Shown: positions 25,973 to 34,136 of the stretch, piece by piece
Layout of the letters: each line of letters opens with the position of its first letter
Position numbering within the stretch: the first letter of the stretch is position 1
Origin: Methylococcus capsulatus str. Texas = ATCC 19069
GTDB taxonomy: Bacteria > Pseudomonadota > Gammaproteobacteria > Methylococcales > Methylococcaceae
Direction: 5' to 3'
DNA length: 64,000 nt
Assembly: GCF_000424685.1 (NCBI RefSeq)
Contig: NZ_KE384224.1
Span: 723,149-787,148, forward strand
Notes under the pieces: generated by a model
The model's database searches: none
What the model was told of the DNA's origin: nothing
The model's input: only the letters and a program-made list of their open reading frames with translations
Position numbers and translations under genes: made by a program

Positions 25973-26914
25973 ATGACGGGCGTACTGGCGCAAATGAGCG
26001 CCCTGATTCTTTGCGGCATGGCCCTGCAACGGCTTCAGCCTCTCGGCGTCGACCCCGAACGCCTGCGTCGAGCCGTGACCGGTCTCGTCTTCAATGCCCT
26101 GCTTCCCGCGCTCGTCTTGTCCGCGCTTTGGGGCGGCGGCGCACATCCCCAGGGATGGAAGATATCTGTGTTCGGGGCGGCGACCGTCCTGTTCGGCCTC
26201 AGCGCGGCGCTATGCTTGGACCGGGCCTTGCACCTGGACCGACGGCAAACGGGGGCGACCCTGCTCGGCATCGCCTTCTCCAACGTGACCTTTCTGGGAC
26301 TGCCGGTGCTGGAACGGCTCTTCGGCCCGGAACTCGCCCGCCCCATCGTCATCCAGATCGATCTGTTTTCCACCGCTCCGCTGGTCTTCACGCTGGGCGT
26401 GTACATCGCCTCCCGTTACGGTGAAGTGCGGGCGAATCTTTCCACTGCGCTCCGGGCGCTGTTACTCAATCCCCCGCTTTGGACGGCGTTCGCGGCTCTG
26501 ATGCTCGGCGACTTCGGCATTCCACGGCCAGCCGTCCTGGAACCGCTCCTGGAAACCGCCGCCTCGGCCGTCGCCCCCCTCATGCTGCTAGCCCTGGGGC
26601 TGGGTCTGCGATGGAACTCCTGGCGCAAGGAAAACACTCGGCTGGTGGCCCTGGCATCGGGACTGAAACTGATCGCCCTGCCCCTGTTCGGCCTGAGCCT
26701 GACCCACGGTCTGGGCATTGCCGGAGACACCCGCGCCGCGCTGGTGCTGGAGGCAGGCATGCCCAGCATGCTGCTGGGGATCGTTTATTGCGACCGCTAC
26801 CGGCTGGATACGGGGCTGTATGCAATGCTCGCAACGACGACCACCTTGCTTGCCCTAGTGTCTCTGCCCGCCTGGCACCTGTTGCTCGGAACCTTCATCG
26901 GAAGCCCGGCATGA
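25973..26914 (+). CDS. AEC-family (auxin efflux carrier-like) transporter
   Basis: The 313-residue inner-membrane protein has about ten hydrophobic segments and the AEC/Mem_trans pattern. This includes LVFNALLPALVLSALWG early, ATLLGIAFSNVTFLGLPVLERLFG in the middle, and LEAGMPSMLLGIVYCDRYRLD near the end. Family members export or take up organic anions such as malonate or malate; the substrate here is unknown. ATG 25973 is preceded by GGACGG. Its stop overlaps the cinA start by four bases (ATGA), so the two genes are coupled. Confidence 0.86.
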   Translation: MTGVLAQMSALILCGMALQRLQPLGVDPERLRRAVTGLVFNALLPALVLSALWGGGAHPQGWKISVFGAATVLFGLSAALCLDRALHLDRRQTGATLLGIAFSNVTFLGLPVLERLFGPELARPIVIQIDLFSTAPLVFTLGVYIASRYGEVRANLSTALRALLLNPPLWTAFAALMLGDFGIPRPAVLEPLLETAASAVAPLMLLALGLGLRWNSWRKENTRLVALASGLKLIALPLFGLSLTHGLGIAGDTRAALVLEAGMPSMLLGIVYCDRYRLDTGLYAMLATTTTLLALVSLPAWHLLLGTFIGSPA

Positions 26915-28116
26915 CGCAGCCCCAGGCCGAAATCCTTTCCCAGGGCGACGAGCTGGTAATGGGCCAGATCGCCGACACCAACGGTGCCTGGCTGTCGGAA
27001 CGGCTGACGGAACTCGGATTCGCCGTCACGCGGCATACCACGGTGGGCGATGAAGTCCACACCCTGACCACAGTTCTCCGGGAAATCGCTGCACGCGCGG
27101 ACCTTTGCGTCTGCACCGGCGGCCTGGGTCCCACCCTCGACGACCTGACGGCGGAAGCGGTAGCCCAAGCCTTCGCCCGCCCCCTGAAGGAAGATCCGGA
27201 GGCCCTGCGGCAGATCCAGGACTGGTTCGCTGGCCGGGCCGACCCCATGCCCGCGGCGAACCGTAAGCAGGCATTTCTGCCGGAAGGCTCACGGCGGCTG
27301 GACAACCTTCGTGGCACAGCGCCCGGTTTCGCACTGGATCATGGCGGCTGCCGGTTTTTCTTTCTGCCCGGCGTCCCCCACGAAATGGAATTCATGTTCG
27401 AACGCCTCGTGAAGGCGGACATCCAGTCGAGCTTCCCCACCCGACCGATGCAACGGGTCACCCTACGAGTGCTCGGTGTCGGGGAATCCACCCTCCAGCA
27501 GCGGCTCGATCCCTTCGCATTGCCGCCCGGGATCAAGCTGGGCTTTCGCACCGTTCCGCCGGAAAACCACGTCAAGCTGCTGTTCCCGGCGGATTTCCCG
27601 GCCCCGGAACGCGATCTGCTGATCGACGAAATACGGCGCGCCATCGGGACTGCAGTCTTCAGCATCGATACGCCGGAGCGGCCGGGGGGCACGTTGATCG
27701 AATGCGTCGACCGGCTGATGCGCCACACCGACGCCAGCTTGGCGACACTGGAAACCGTGAGCCGCGGCCACCTGGCCCAACTCTGCGGTGCCTTCTCCTG
27801 GTGGACTTACGGGCTGGTCGTCCCCGACGGCCGGGCCGTCGTCCAGCACCTCGAACTGTCCCCCGGCAACGGCCTGTCCGACGGTCCTCTGGATGTGGCA
27901 GCGATCGCCACACACCTGCGCAGGCGGCACGGCACGAGCCACGCGCTGGCCTGCATGGAATCGCCGCGAAATCCGTCCGAACTGGTCATCGCGGTCGCCT
28001 CCGAGGTAGGAACCGCCAGGGTGCGGCACAGCCTGGCCGGAAATCCCGGATACCGGCGAGCACTGAGCGCAGCGCTGGCCCTGGACTTTCTGCGCCGCTC
28101 GCTGCCTGCTCCCTGA
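26911..28116 (+). CDS. CinA-like protein with a degenerate C-terminal domain
   Basis: The N-terminal half (residues about 1-170) is a clear MoCF/COG1058 domain: ILSQGDELVMGQIADTNGAWLSERL, TVGDEVHTL, VCTGGLGPTLDDLTAEAVA and FLPGVPHEMEFMF. A KH-like middle region follows. The C-terminal region (from about 255) is where CinA proteins carry the NMN deamidase domain. Here the hallmark ATAESCTGG is replaced by ATLETVSRG, and the later GIAGP loop and about 45 residues are absent. Nicotinamide-nucleotide amidohydrolase activity is therefore doubtful, while the ADP-ribose pyrophosphatase-type N-domain may be intact. The 401-residue length is near normal because of the retained linkers. Confidence 0.82.
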   Translation: MTQPQAEILSQGDELVMGQIADTNGAWLSERLTELGFAVTRHTTVGDEVHTLTTVLREIAARADLCVCTGGLGPTLDDLTAEAVAQAFARPLKEDPEALRQIQDWFAGRADPMPAANRKQAFLPEGSRRLDNLRGTAPGFALDHGGCRFFFLPGVPHEMEFMFERLVKADIQSSFPTRPMQRVTLRVLGVGESTLQQRLDPFALPPGIKLGFRTVPPENHVKLLFPADFPAPERDLLIDEIRRAIGTAVFSIDTPERPGGTLIECVDRLMRHTDASLATLETVSRGHLAQLCGAFSWWTYGLVVPDGRAVVQHLELSPGNGLSDGPLDVAAIATHLRRRHGTSHALACMESPRNPSELVIAVASEVGTARVRHSLAGNPGYRRALSAALALDFLRRSLPAP

Positions 28117-28173
28117 ACGGTACGAGGAGATTGCCAGAAACGCCCTACAATGCTACTGTTGGCTTCCGCAAAG

Positions 28174-28247
28174 GCGGGTGTAGTTCAATGGTAGAACCTC
28201 TGCTTCCCAAGCAGATAGCGTGGGTTCGATTCCCATCACCCGCTCCA
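28174..28247 (+). tRNA. tRNA-Gly (anticodon CCC)
   Basis: A complete cloverleaf: acceptor GCGGGTG pairs with CACCCGC, the D-arm contains AGTTCAATGGTAGAAC, the anticodon loop is TTCCCAA between TCTGC and GCAGA, and the T-loop is GGTTCGATTCC. The discriminator is T and CCA is encoded. It reads GGG codons. It stands alone 57 bases after the cinA-like gene. Confidence 0.97.
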
Positions 28248-28450
28248 CATCGACTCACGGCGAGCGGCCGGATCGGCGTCGCATCCTCCTCGTTTCCGGA
28301 CAGCACGCCAACTGCCCACACCACAGCGGAACGTTTCCCGGAACATCCACTCTAACCCCTTCGTATCAGCCAACCCATTTCACCGTAGCGCGTTTTTCAT
28401 TTTGGGAACAACGGAAGGCTGCCAAGAAAGACAACAGCGGAGATAGTTTG

Positions 28451-29743
28451 ATGCGAAACATCCTTACCACCGTCGCGGCTTCTGCAATATGCAGCTACGT
28501 CGGCGCTGCCAAAGCCGAAGCAATGGACTTCGACCCGATTCCCGCGTCGGCCTACGCCGAATCCACGACCGACAAGACGGTCCTCGACGCCGTACCCTGG
28601 CTCATTCCGGACGGCTATTCCCAGCGCGTCGTCTCGGATGAAACCGATCTGAACGTCTACCAGCTCAACGACCGGCCGGCCTTTATCGTCACGAACGAAA
28701 CCGGCCCGCAGGCAGGCCGCTACCTCTACCGCACCCATGAAACCTATCCAGGCAAGGACACCCATCTGGACGGGACCACGGGGGGTGCGCTTTCGGTGGT
28801 TGACCTGGAAACCGGCGCGACCCGGCTGCTGGCGACCCGCGCCGACTGGGAGGTATTGGACGGCTTGACCTGGACGCCCTGGGGGTCCTTGCTGTTCGCC
28901 GAGGAAACCGACGAGCCGCAATATCCCGATCCGGATTATCCCGATGCCAGACGGGGCCTCGTTTACGAGCTGAAGCTCAACAAGGACGACCCGACCGTGG
29001 CCCAGTCGGTGACCGCCCTGCCCTCGCTGGGGGCGGTCCGGCACGAAGCGGTCGAGTTCGACCGCAAGGGCAATGTCTACCTGTCCAGCTCGAACCGCGA
29101 CAGTTACATCTATAAATTCGTGCCGAAAAAGCGCGGCAACCTGAGCAAGGGCAAACTGTATGCGCTCCGCGTCAAGACCGGGGGCCAGACCGGCGCCGCA
29201 AAATGGGTCCCGCTCGATATGAAACGGGCCCGGATCGATGCACACGAAGCGGCTCGCGCCGCCAATGCGACACCCTATTGCAATCCGGAGGACATCGAAC
29301 TGATCGGCCAGAAACTGTACGTGGCGGTGAAGTGCGAACCCCGGATCGACGGCGTCGACGGTCCCGGCGTGATCCTGTCCGTCACGCTGGGCAACCAGCC
29401 CAAGGTCAGCTATTTCGTCGAGGTCGGTAAGAACGTTCCTGCCCAAAATGCAGCGGCCGGGATCAGCGGTTTCTTCCGCCCGGAAACTCTGGCCGAGGGA
29501 CCCGACGGGAAACTTTGGATCACGGAGGACACTCAGCCGAGCGACATCTGGGTGGCTGATACCCATACGGAAGCCGACGGCCTGAGCAGTAGCGTGAAGC
29601 TTTTCGCCTCGCTGAAGGATGCCGAGGCGACGGGTACGGGCATCTATTTCGGCGCCGATGCCGGCACCTTGTACGTCAACGTCCACGAGTCGGCCACGGG
29701 CAACGACAAGACCATGGCGATCACCGGGCAGCATGGCCATTGA
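28451..29743 (+). CDS. PhoX/DUF839-like secreted phosphatase-family protein
   Basis: The 430-residue product has a Sec signal peptide (MRNILTTVAASAICSYVGAAKA) and a beta-propeller-like body of the DUF839/PhoX family. Typical pieces are FIVTNETG, YLYRTHETYPG, LDGLTWTPWGSLLFAEET, GAVRHEAVEFDRKGNVYLSSSN, and FFRPETLAEGPDGKLWITEDTQPSDIW. The acidic and Glu-rich loops are where PhoX enzymes bind Fe and Ca, but individual ligands cannot be assigned by eye. PhoX enzymes are calcium/iron alkaline phosphatases; many relatives are uncharacterised. GGAGAT precedes the ATG. A second, larger relative lies at 34137-36008. A terminator follows. Confidence 0.82.
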   Translation: MRNILTTVAASAICSYVGAAKAEAMDFDPIPASAYAESTTDKTVLDAVPWLIPDGYSQRVVSDETDLNVYQLNDRPAFIVTNETGPQAGRYLYRTHETYPGKDTHLDGTTGGALSVVDLETGATRLLATRADWEVLDGLTWTPWGSLLFAEETDEPQYPDPDYPDARRGLVYELKLNKDDPTVAQSVTALPSLGAVRHEAVEFDRKGNVYLSSSNRDSYIYKFVPKKRGNLSKGKLYALRVKTGGQTGAAKWVPLDMKRARIDAHEAARAANATPYCNPEDIELIGQKLYVAVKCEPRIDGVDGPGVILSVTLGNQPKVSYFVEVGKNVPAQNAAAGISGFFRPETLAEGPDGKLWITEDTQPSDIWVADTHTEADGLSSSVKLFASLKDAEATGTGIYFGADAGTLYVNVHESATGNDKTMAITGQHGH

Positions 29744-29769
29744 CGCGGCATCTCCCCGTCATCCCGAAG

Positions 29770-29793
29770 AAGCGGTCCCCGGACCGCTTTTTT
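29770..29793 (+). terminator. Rho-independent terminator after the PhoX-like gene
   Basis: Stem AGCGGTCC / GGACCGCT with a two-base loop, followed directly by six T, lies 26 bases after the stop codon. Confidence 0.9.
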
Positions 29794-29803
29794 GTCCGCT
29801 GCG

Positions 29804-30889
29804 TCAAGGGCTGGAGAAAGACGTACCCGGCGTATCGGGGAGGAAAAAGCAGAAAAGCGCGATGAGGAGGTACACGCTCAACAGCTGCACCCCTTTGAAC
29901 CAGTTCGACCGGCCGTCTCCGACCAACATCGACAGCAACAGAACCGGAAGCATGATGATCATGATGCCGGCATTACCCACCATCAGGTTCAACGGCCGGG
30001 GCGCGATGAAATAACTGGCCAACACGAGCACCGGAGCGACGAACAGCGCGATCTGCACGCTGCTGCCGACAGCGATGCCCATGGTGAGATCCAGTTTGTT
30101 CCTGCGGGCCACGGTCACCGCCGCCACACTTTCCGGAGCGCCGCCGATCAAGGCAAGAATGATCACGCCGATGAATGCTTTCGACATACCGAGGCCGGCC
30201 GCGGTTTCCTCGATCGAACCGACCAGTATCTCGCTCATCATCGCGAGTGTTGCCGAAGAGATCGCCAGATGCGCCACGGCTAACTTGGCGTCCGTACGGC
30301 CCGGCTCGACATTCGCGTCCGGAGCGGCTTCTTCCGACACGAAATAATCGGGGTGAGTCTTCAGCATGAAAACCAGGCTCATCGCATAGGTCGCCAAAAG
30401 CACCAACGCGACGCAGACATTGAGGCCGTCTTCGCGATCGATCATTTCCGGCGGTATGAAATTGTCGAACACGCTCGGCACCACGATGCTGATGGCTGCG
30501 ACCATCAATACCGCCCGCTGAATCCGCGCGCCATGCCGATTGAACTTCTGGACATGGAAACGCAATCCTCCCAGCAGGAAGGCCAGCCCGAGCACGAACA
30601 AGAGATTGCTGAGAATGACTCCGACGATCGACGCCTTGACGACTTCGATCAGCCCCGCACGCAGGGCCATGAGCGAGATGATCAACTCCGGAGCGTTGCC
30701 GAAAGTGGCGTTGAGCAGACCGCCAACCGCCGGGCCCGCCCGATGGGATACCCGTCCAGTGGCGTCCACCATCGCCGCGGCCAGCGGGATGATGGCAAGA
30801 GCGGCCGCCGCGAACCGAAAACCCGCCGGCACCGAGGCCAAATGCTCGAAAATGACGGCCAGCGGGATGAAGACCAGAAGAAACTTCAT
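29804..30889 (-). CDS. Ca2+/H+ (cation/proton) antiporter, CaCA family
   Basis: The 361-residue protein is an inner-membrane exchanger of the Cax type. The two alpha-repeat motifs that form the ion site are visible: NATFGNAPELIISLMAL (Gly64-Glu68 core) and ALIGGAPESVAAVTVA (Gly249-Ser254 core). An acidic loop (about residues 178-200) separates the two halves. Eleven or so hydrophobic segments are apparent and length matches bacterial ChaA/Cax proteins. It exports Ca2+ or Na+ in exchange for protons; the exact ion is not known. It appears monocistronic and is convergent with the PhoX-like gene. Confidence 0.92.
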   Translation of the reverse strand: MKFLLVFIPLAVIFEHLASVPAGFRFAAAALAIIPLAAAMVDATGRVSHRAGPAVGGLLNATFGNAPELIISLMALRAGLIEVVKASIVGVILSNLLFVLGLAFLLGGLRFHVQKFNRHGARIQRAVLMVAAISIVVPSVFDNFIPPEMIDREDGLNVCVALVLLATYAMSLVFMLKTHPDYFVSEEAAPDANVEPGRTDAKLAVAHLAISSATLAMMSEILVGSIEETAAGLGMSKAFIGVIILALIGGAPESVAAVTVARRNKLDLTMGIAVGSSVQIALFVAPVLVLASYFIAPRPLNLMVGNAGIMIIMLPVLLLSMLVGDGRSNWFKGVQLLSVYLLIALFCFFLPDTPGTSFSSP

Positions 30890-30968
30890 GAATTGGACGA
30901 CATATCCCGATCCCGCAGAACATTGCCGACGCCTGTCCCCGCAACGGGCCGATGCCGGCCGCCTAGGA

Positions 30969-31439
30969 TCAGCGGCCCTTCTCTTTTAGGAAACCGTAGG
31001 CATTGAGCAACAGGGTCGACACCGGACCCAGCATGTGGCCTTGCCGGACCTGATGAACCGCGAACCCGACGAACGTCAGAAACATCGCGGACTGGAAATC
31101 GAGCGCCCCACCGGTCGCCCGACGCAACCGGCGATCGATGACCTTGAGGCCAGCTACGGTGGCATCTGCGATGGAAGGCGGGGAAACCAACGCCGCGGGC
31201 GCGGTGACGGCGAACAAGTTCCGGTCGGCGGCGTAGCGGGTGATCGGCTGCCACGCCTCGCCCAGATTGTGGACCACCAGCAGACCGCCGGTTACGGGCC
31301 GGACTTCCACCGATGCCACTTCCGGATGCGCGGCCAAACCGTTTGCCAGTTCCCGCAACGCCGCCTCATCGCCGCGTTTTTCGGCGACGCGCAGCCGCAG
31401 CCTGCCGGGCAGGCAGTGAACGATCTCCGCCCTCAGCAT
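30969..31439 (-). CDS. HMA_2-type metal-associated membrane protein
   Basis: The 156-residue protein has an N-terminal ferredoxin-like fold of the HMA_2 type (IVHCLPGRLRLRVAEKRGD, then HPEVASVEVRPVTGGLLVVHNL). It lacks the CxxC metal motif of classic HMA domains. A C-terminal hydrophobic hairpin (FQSAMFLTFVGFAVHQVRQG, VSTLLLNAYGFL) follows. Such proteins often sit beside P-type ATPases; none is present here. It starts one base after the stop of the DUF5132-like gene, so it is the third cistron of a tight operon. Function unknown; membrane metal or lipid handling is a guess. Confidence 0.72.
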   Translation of the reverse strand: MLRAEIVHCLPGRLRLRVAEKRGDEAALRELANGLAAHPEVASVEVRPVTGGLLVVHNLGEAWQPITRYAADRNLFAVTAPAALVSPPSIADATVAGLKVIDRRLRRATGGALDFQSAMFLTFVGFAVHQVRQGHMLGPVSTLLLNAYGFLKEKGR

Positions 31440-31440
31440 A

Positions 31441-31776
31441 TCAATCGGCGGCCTCGACTCCTTTGGCTTCTGCCGCGGTTTCACCCGCCGCCGCACCGGC
31501 AGCGGCACCGGCCGCGAGTTCGGCCTTGACTTCCGCGACGATGTCTTCGAGATTCTCGGCGGCTTCAGCCAAGATTTCGCGCCCCTTTTCCGAAAGCAGG
31601 ATGGCGGCTTTGACGGTCGACCGCGCCATCGGCCGCGCGGCCCGCGCAGCGGCGGGGAGCGCCAGACCGGCCAAGGCCACGACGCCAGCGCCGATCGCGA
31701 CACCCTTGACGATGTCGTTGTTCAAAACCTCGTTGACCGGCGGCAATTGGTCGAAAAACTCTTTGATCGGGGGCAT
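31441..31776 (-). CDS. DUF5132-like small membrane protein
   Basis: The 111-residue protein has a hydrophobic segment (VKGVAIGAGVVALAGLALPA), the phrase ARPMARSTVKAAILLSEKGREILAEA, and a long Ala/Glu-rich C-terminal helix (NLEDIVAEVKAELAAG). This is the layout of DUF5132 proteins, which co-occur with HMA_2 proteins in many genomes. Function is unknown. It lies 10 bases downstream of the EcsC-like gene and one base upstream of the HMA_2 gene. Confidence 0.7.
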   Translation of the reverse strand: MPPIKEFFDQLPPVNEVLNNDIVKGVAIGAGVVALAGLALPAAARAARPMARSTVKAAILLSEKGREILAEAAENLEDIVAEVKAELAAGAAAGAAAGETAAEAKGVEAAD

Positions 31777-31786
31777 GGCAAATTCC

Positions 31787-32644
31787 TCAGGCAGCCAATG
31801 CAGTATACCGGACGGAGGCTTTTCCGGGCCGGCGTTTCAACTTCTTGTATTCCGCTTCGATAAGCGATCTCGAATATTTTCGCTCTAATCGACGAATAGT
31901 AAAGTGGCTGCGCGCGGTATCCTGAAAGTGTTGAATGAAAGCATTGTTGATAAGTGCGCCCCCCAAGGCGCCGACAACGGGAATAAGTTTCGCGGCGGCC
32001 CGTTCCGAAAGCGCCACGCCGAAACGTTCGGAAACATGGCCGACCAGATTGACCAGGGCCGGCGCACTCCTGCGGTCCAGGCCACGTCGCGCGATATGCC
32101 GGGCGGCGCTGGATAGCGGCAGCTCCAGCGCAAGACGGAGGCTGTAATAGCCTGTGTCGGCCGCATCGTCCTCACTGGATCGTCCCCCCAACGCGAAGAC
32201 TTCGAGACAGGCGAGCTGGCCTTCGGGCGACTCCACGTCCTCTCCTTCCTGCCGGGCAATGTCGGCGATAGCCCGCAGCATGAGGACCGTCGTCAGCGGG
32301 ATTTCCAGCAGCAGTGCCGGCCCACCGAAGAAGCCACCGACGGCACCGGACACGGCACCCATCATCCAGTAGCGGCGGTCGGCCAGCGGCGCGGCCGAAG
32401 CGCTCAGGCTGCCGATCGCCATGCTCAGAGCCTTGGCAACGGCCGCATCGACGCCCCGATGCCATGCCATGTACCAGGAACGCGGCAGCAGCTTCACGGC
32501 CATTTCGATGGGCGTTCCGACCACGCCGGACAGCCTCGCCGCGAAGCTGGGGTATTCAAGGTGATCGAACGCCCGCTGCAAGGCCCGCCGGTCATCTGGA
32601 GTCAGTGAAAAAGGGAGCACGCGCTTTGATTTGGCTGAACGCAT
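31787..32644 (-). CDS. EcsC-family protein
   Basis: The 285-residue product matches the EcsC family. It has a central glycine-rich hydrophobic stretch (YWMMGAVSGAVGGFFGGPAL), LEIPLTTVLMLRAIADIARQEGED, a charged linker, and ALINNAFIQHFQDTARSHFTIRRLERKY near the C-terminus. EcsC is named after a Bacillus ABC-transporter operon but its activity is unknown; a membrane- or lipid-associated role is often suggested. The ATG at 32644 has no clear ribosome site, and a TTG at 32692 is an alternative. It is first in the EcsC/DUF5132/HMA_2 operon. Confidence 0.78.
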   Translation of the reverse strand: MRSAKSKRVLPFSLTPDDRRALQRAFDHLEYPSFAARLSGVVGTPIEMAVKLLPRSWYMAWHRGVDAAVAKALSMAIGSLSASAAPLADRRYWMMGAVSGAVGGFFGGPALLLEIPLTTVLMLRAIADIARQEGEDVESPEGQLACLEVFALGGRSSEDDAADTGYYSLRLALELPLSSAARHIARRGLDRRSAPALVNLVGHVSERFGVALSERAAAKLIPVVGALGGALINNAFIQHFQDTARSHFTIRRLERKYSRSLIEAEYKKLKRRPGKASVRYTALAA

Positions 32645-32873
32645 ATCGAGTGTTTGAGAAAAGGAAAACGCGAATTGGTGGGATATCCGCAAGATATGTG
32701 TTATCCGTTCAAGCTATCAGGTTGCTGTGACGGTTTCATGACGCCGCAGCGAGATTTGTCGATACCTTGCCTGACAGGGAAAACCACACGAACCACGGTA
32801 CGGCCTGGGCTATACTTCATCCCTTTCTTTTTTCGGCAATGTCAGAGAAATCGGGCCGCCGCGCTACGTCCTT

Positions 32874-34088
32874 GTGAAAATGTCCTTCGGTGCGATGAAA
32901 ACCTCCCTGTCATCCCTTCGGCGTACAGGGCTCGTGGGGCTGGCCGCCGCCAACCTTTCCGGATGCTTGGCGCCGACGGCACTCGACCATGCCGTCCTAG
33001 CCTATAACGAAGCCGCGACCGACATCATCGACAAACAGATCCTTTTGAACATCGCCCGTGCCGCCCGCCACCAGCCGATTCATTTCACCGCCCTGTCCAG
33101 CATCGCGGCGACCTACAACGTCACGTTCAATGCAGGCGCCACACCGGCACTGACAGGCAACTCGGGCGGGTTGATGATGCCGGTCTTTGGCGGCTCCGTC
33201 GCCGAAAATCCGACCGTGAGCATCGTCCCCGTCGAGGGGGAAGCCTTCACCAAGCGCATGCTGGCGCCGCTGCAGGAAAACAAACTGACCCTGTTGCTGC
33301 GCCAGGGCATGGACGTGGACATGGCTCTACGTCTCATGGCGCAGGAGTTCCGAACGTTCCGTGAAGGCGAAGAAGTCGCTTACACCAACAAGCCTTCCGA
33401 CCGGACCGGCTATTCATTCTTCCGGCGCCTGGTCCTCCATCTGTCCTCCATCCAGGATCGCAACCGGCTTTACGTGGAACCGATGTTCTTCACTCAGTCC
33501 TGGACACTGCCGGCCTCGGCGATAACGCCGGAAGGATTCGCGGCGCTGGAGCAAGGCTATGAGATCCGGTTCGAACCGTCCACCAACAGCTACCTCCTGT
33601 CGAAAAAGGTCACCGGACGCCTGATGATCACCAATTACGATCCGGACAATCTGCCCGAGGCGGAGCGTATCCGGCTGAACCGGGAGGCCGAAAACAGCCC
33701 GCCCAACGCAATCGCGGTGGATATCCGCAAGGACTATCCCGGCGGGGAATTCCCAATCCACGGGACGTTCCGACTGCGCAGCTTCCAAGGCATTCTCGAC
33801 TTCATCGGCAGATCCATCACGGAAGAACCGGAGTACGACGTCCAGCCGGATCCCAGAACCCCGCCGGTGCGGGAGAATCCCGCATCAACCGTCGACATCG
33901 TGGAGACGGATTCGCGCCCGTCGGATGCCGGGCTTGCCGTGGAATTCGCCGGCCGTTACTACTCATTGCGCCCTGAAACCGGCCACCAATGGAATCTGGA
34001 GGCCTTCCGCCTCCTCTACCAGCTCTACCAGATGACCGTGACCGACCTGCCGACCTTCGGGACACCCAGTATCACCATCGCAAAATGA
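32874..34088 (+). CDS. Unknown lipoprotein
   Basis: A 404-residue predicted lipoprotein: basic N-region, hydrophobic LVGLAAANLSGC with the lipobox LSGC at Cys31, then a mature domain without any motif I recognise. Notable segments are IDKQILLNIARAARHQPIHFTALSSIAATYNVTFNAG, a mid-region YSFFRRLVLHLSSIQDRNRLYVEP, and a Pro/Glu-rich loop (EEPEYDVQPDPRTPP). The first start is GTG 32874; ATG 32880 or 32895 are equally possible and no ribosome site decides. Codon use resembles the neighbours. It is flanked by a terminator and convergent with a PhoX-like gene. Function unknown. Confidence 0.65.
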   Translation: MKMSFGAMKTSLSSLRRTGLVGLAAANLSGCLAPTALDHAVLAYNEAATDIIDKQILLNIARAARHQPIHFTALSSIAATYNVTFNAGATPALTGNSGGLMMPVFGGSVAENPTVSIVPVEGEAFTKRMLAPLQENKLTLLLRQGMDVDMALRLMAQEFRTFREGEEVAYTNKPSDRTGYSFFRRLVLHLSSIQDRNRLYVEPMFFTQSWTLPASAITPEGFAALEQGYEIRFEPSTNSYLLSKKVTGRLMITNYDPDNLPEAERIRLNREAENSPPNAIAVDIRKDYPGGEFPIHGTFRLRSFQGILDFIGRSITEEPEYDVQPDPRTPPVRENPASTVDIVETDSRPSDAGLAVEFAGRYYSLRPETGHQWNLEAFRLLYQLYQMTVTDLPTFGTPSITIAK

Positions 34089-34117
34089 AAAACGCCGGGG
34101 CGCCCCGGCGTTTTTCA
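34087..34117. terminator. Bidirectional terminator between lipoprotein and PhoX-like genes
   Basis: The palindrome GAAAAACGCCGGGGC / GCCCCGGCGTTTTTC begins at the lipoprotein stop codon and has A and T tracts on both sides. It can serve both convergent genes. Confidence 0.92.
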
Positions 34118-34136
34118 AGGATCGAGACTGCGTCGA

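Noticed and set aside
29804..30283. Plus-strand frames after the PhoX-like gene
   Set aside because: They are shadows of the Ca2+/H+ antiporter gene on the minus strand.
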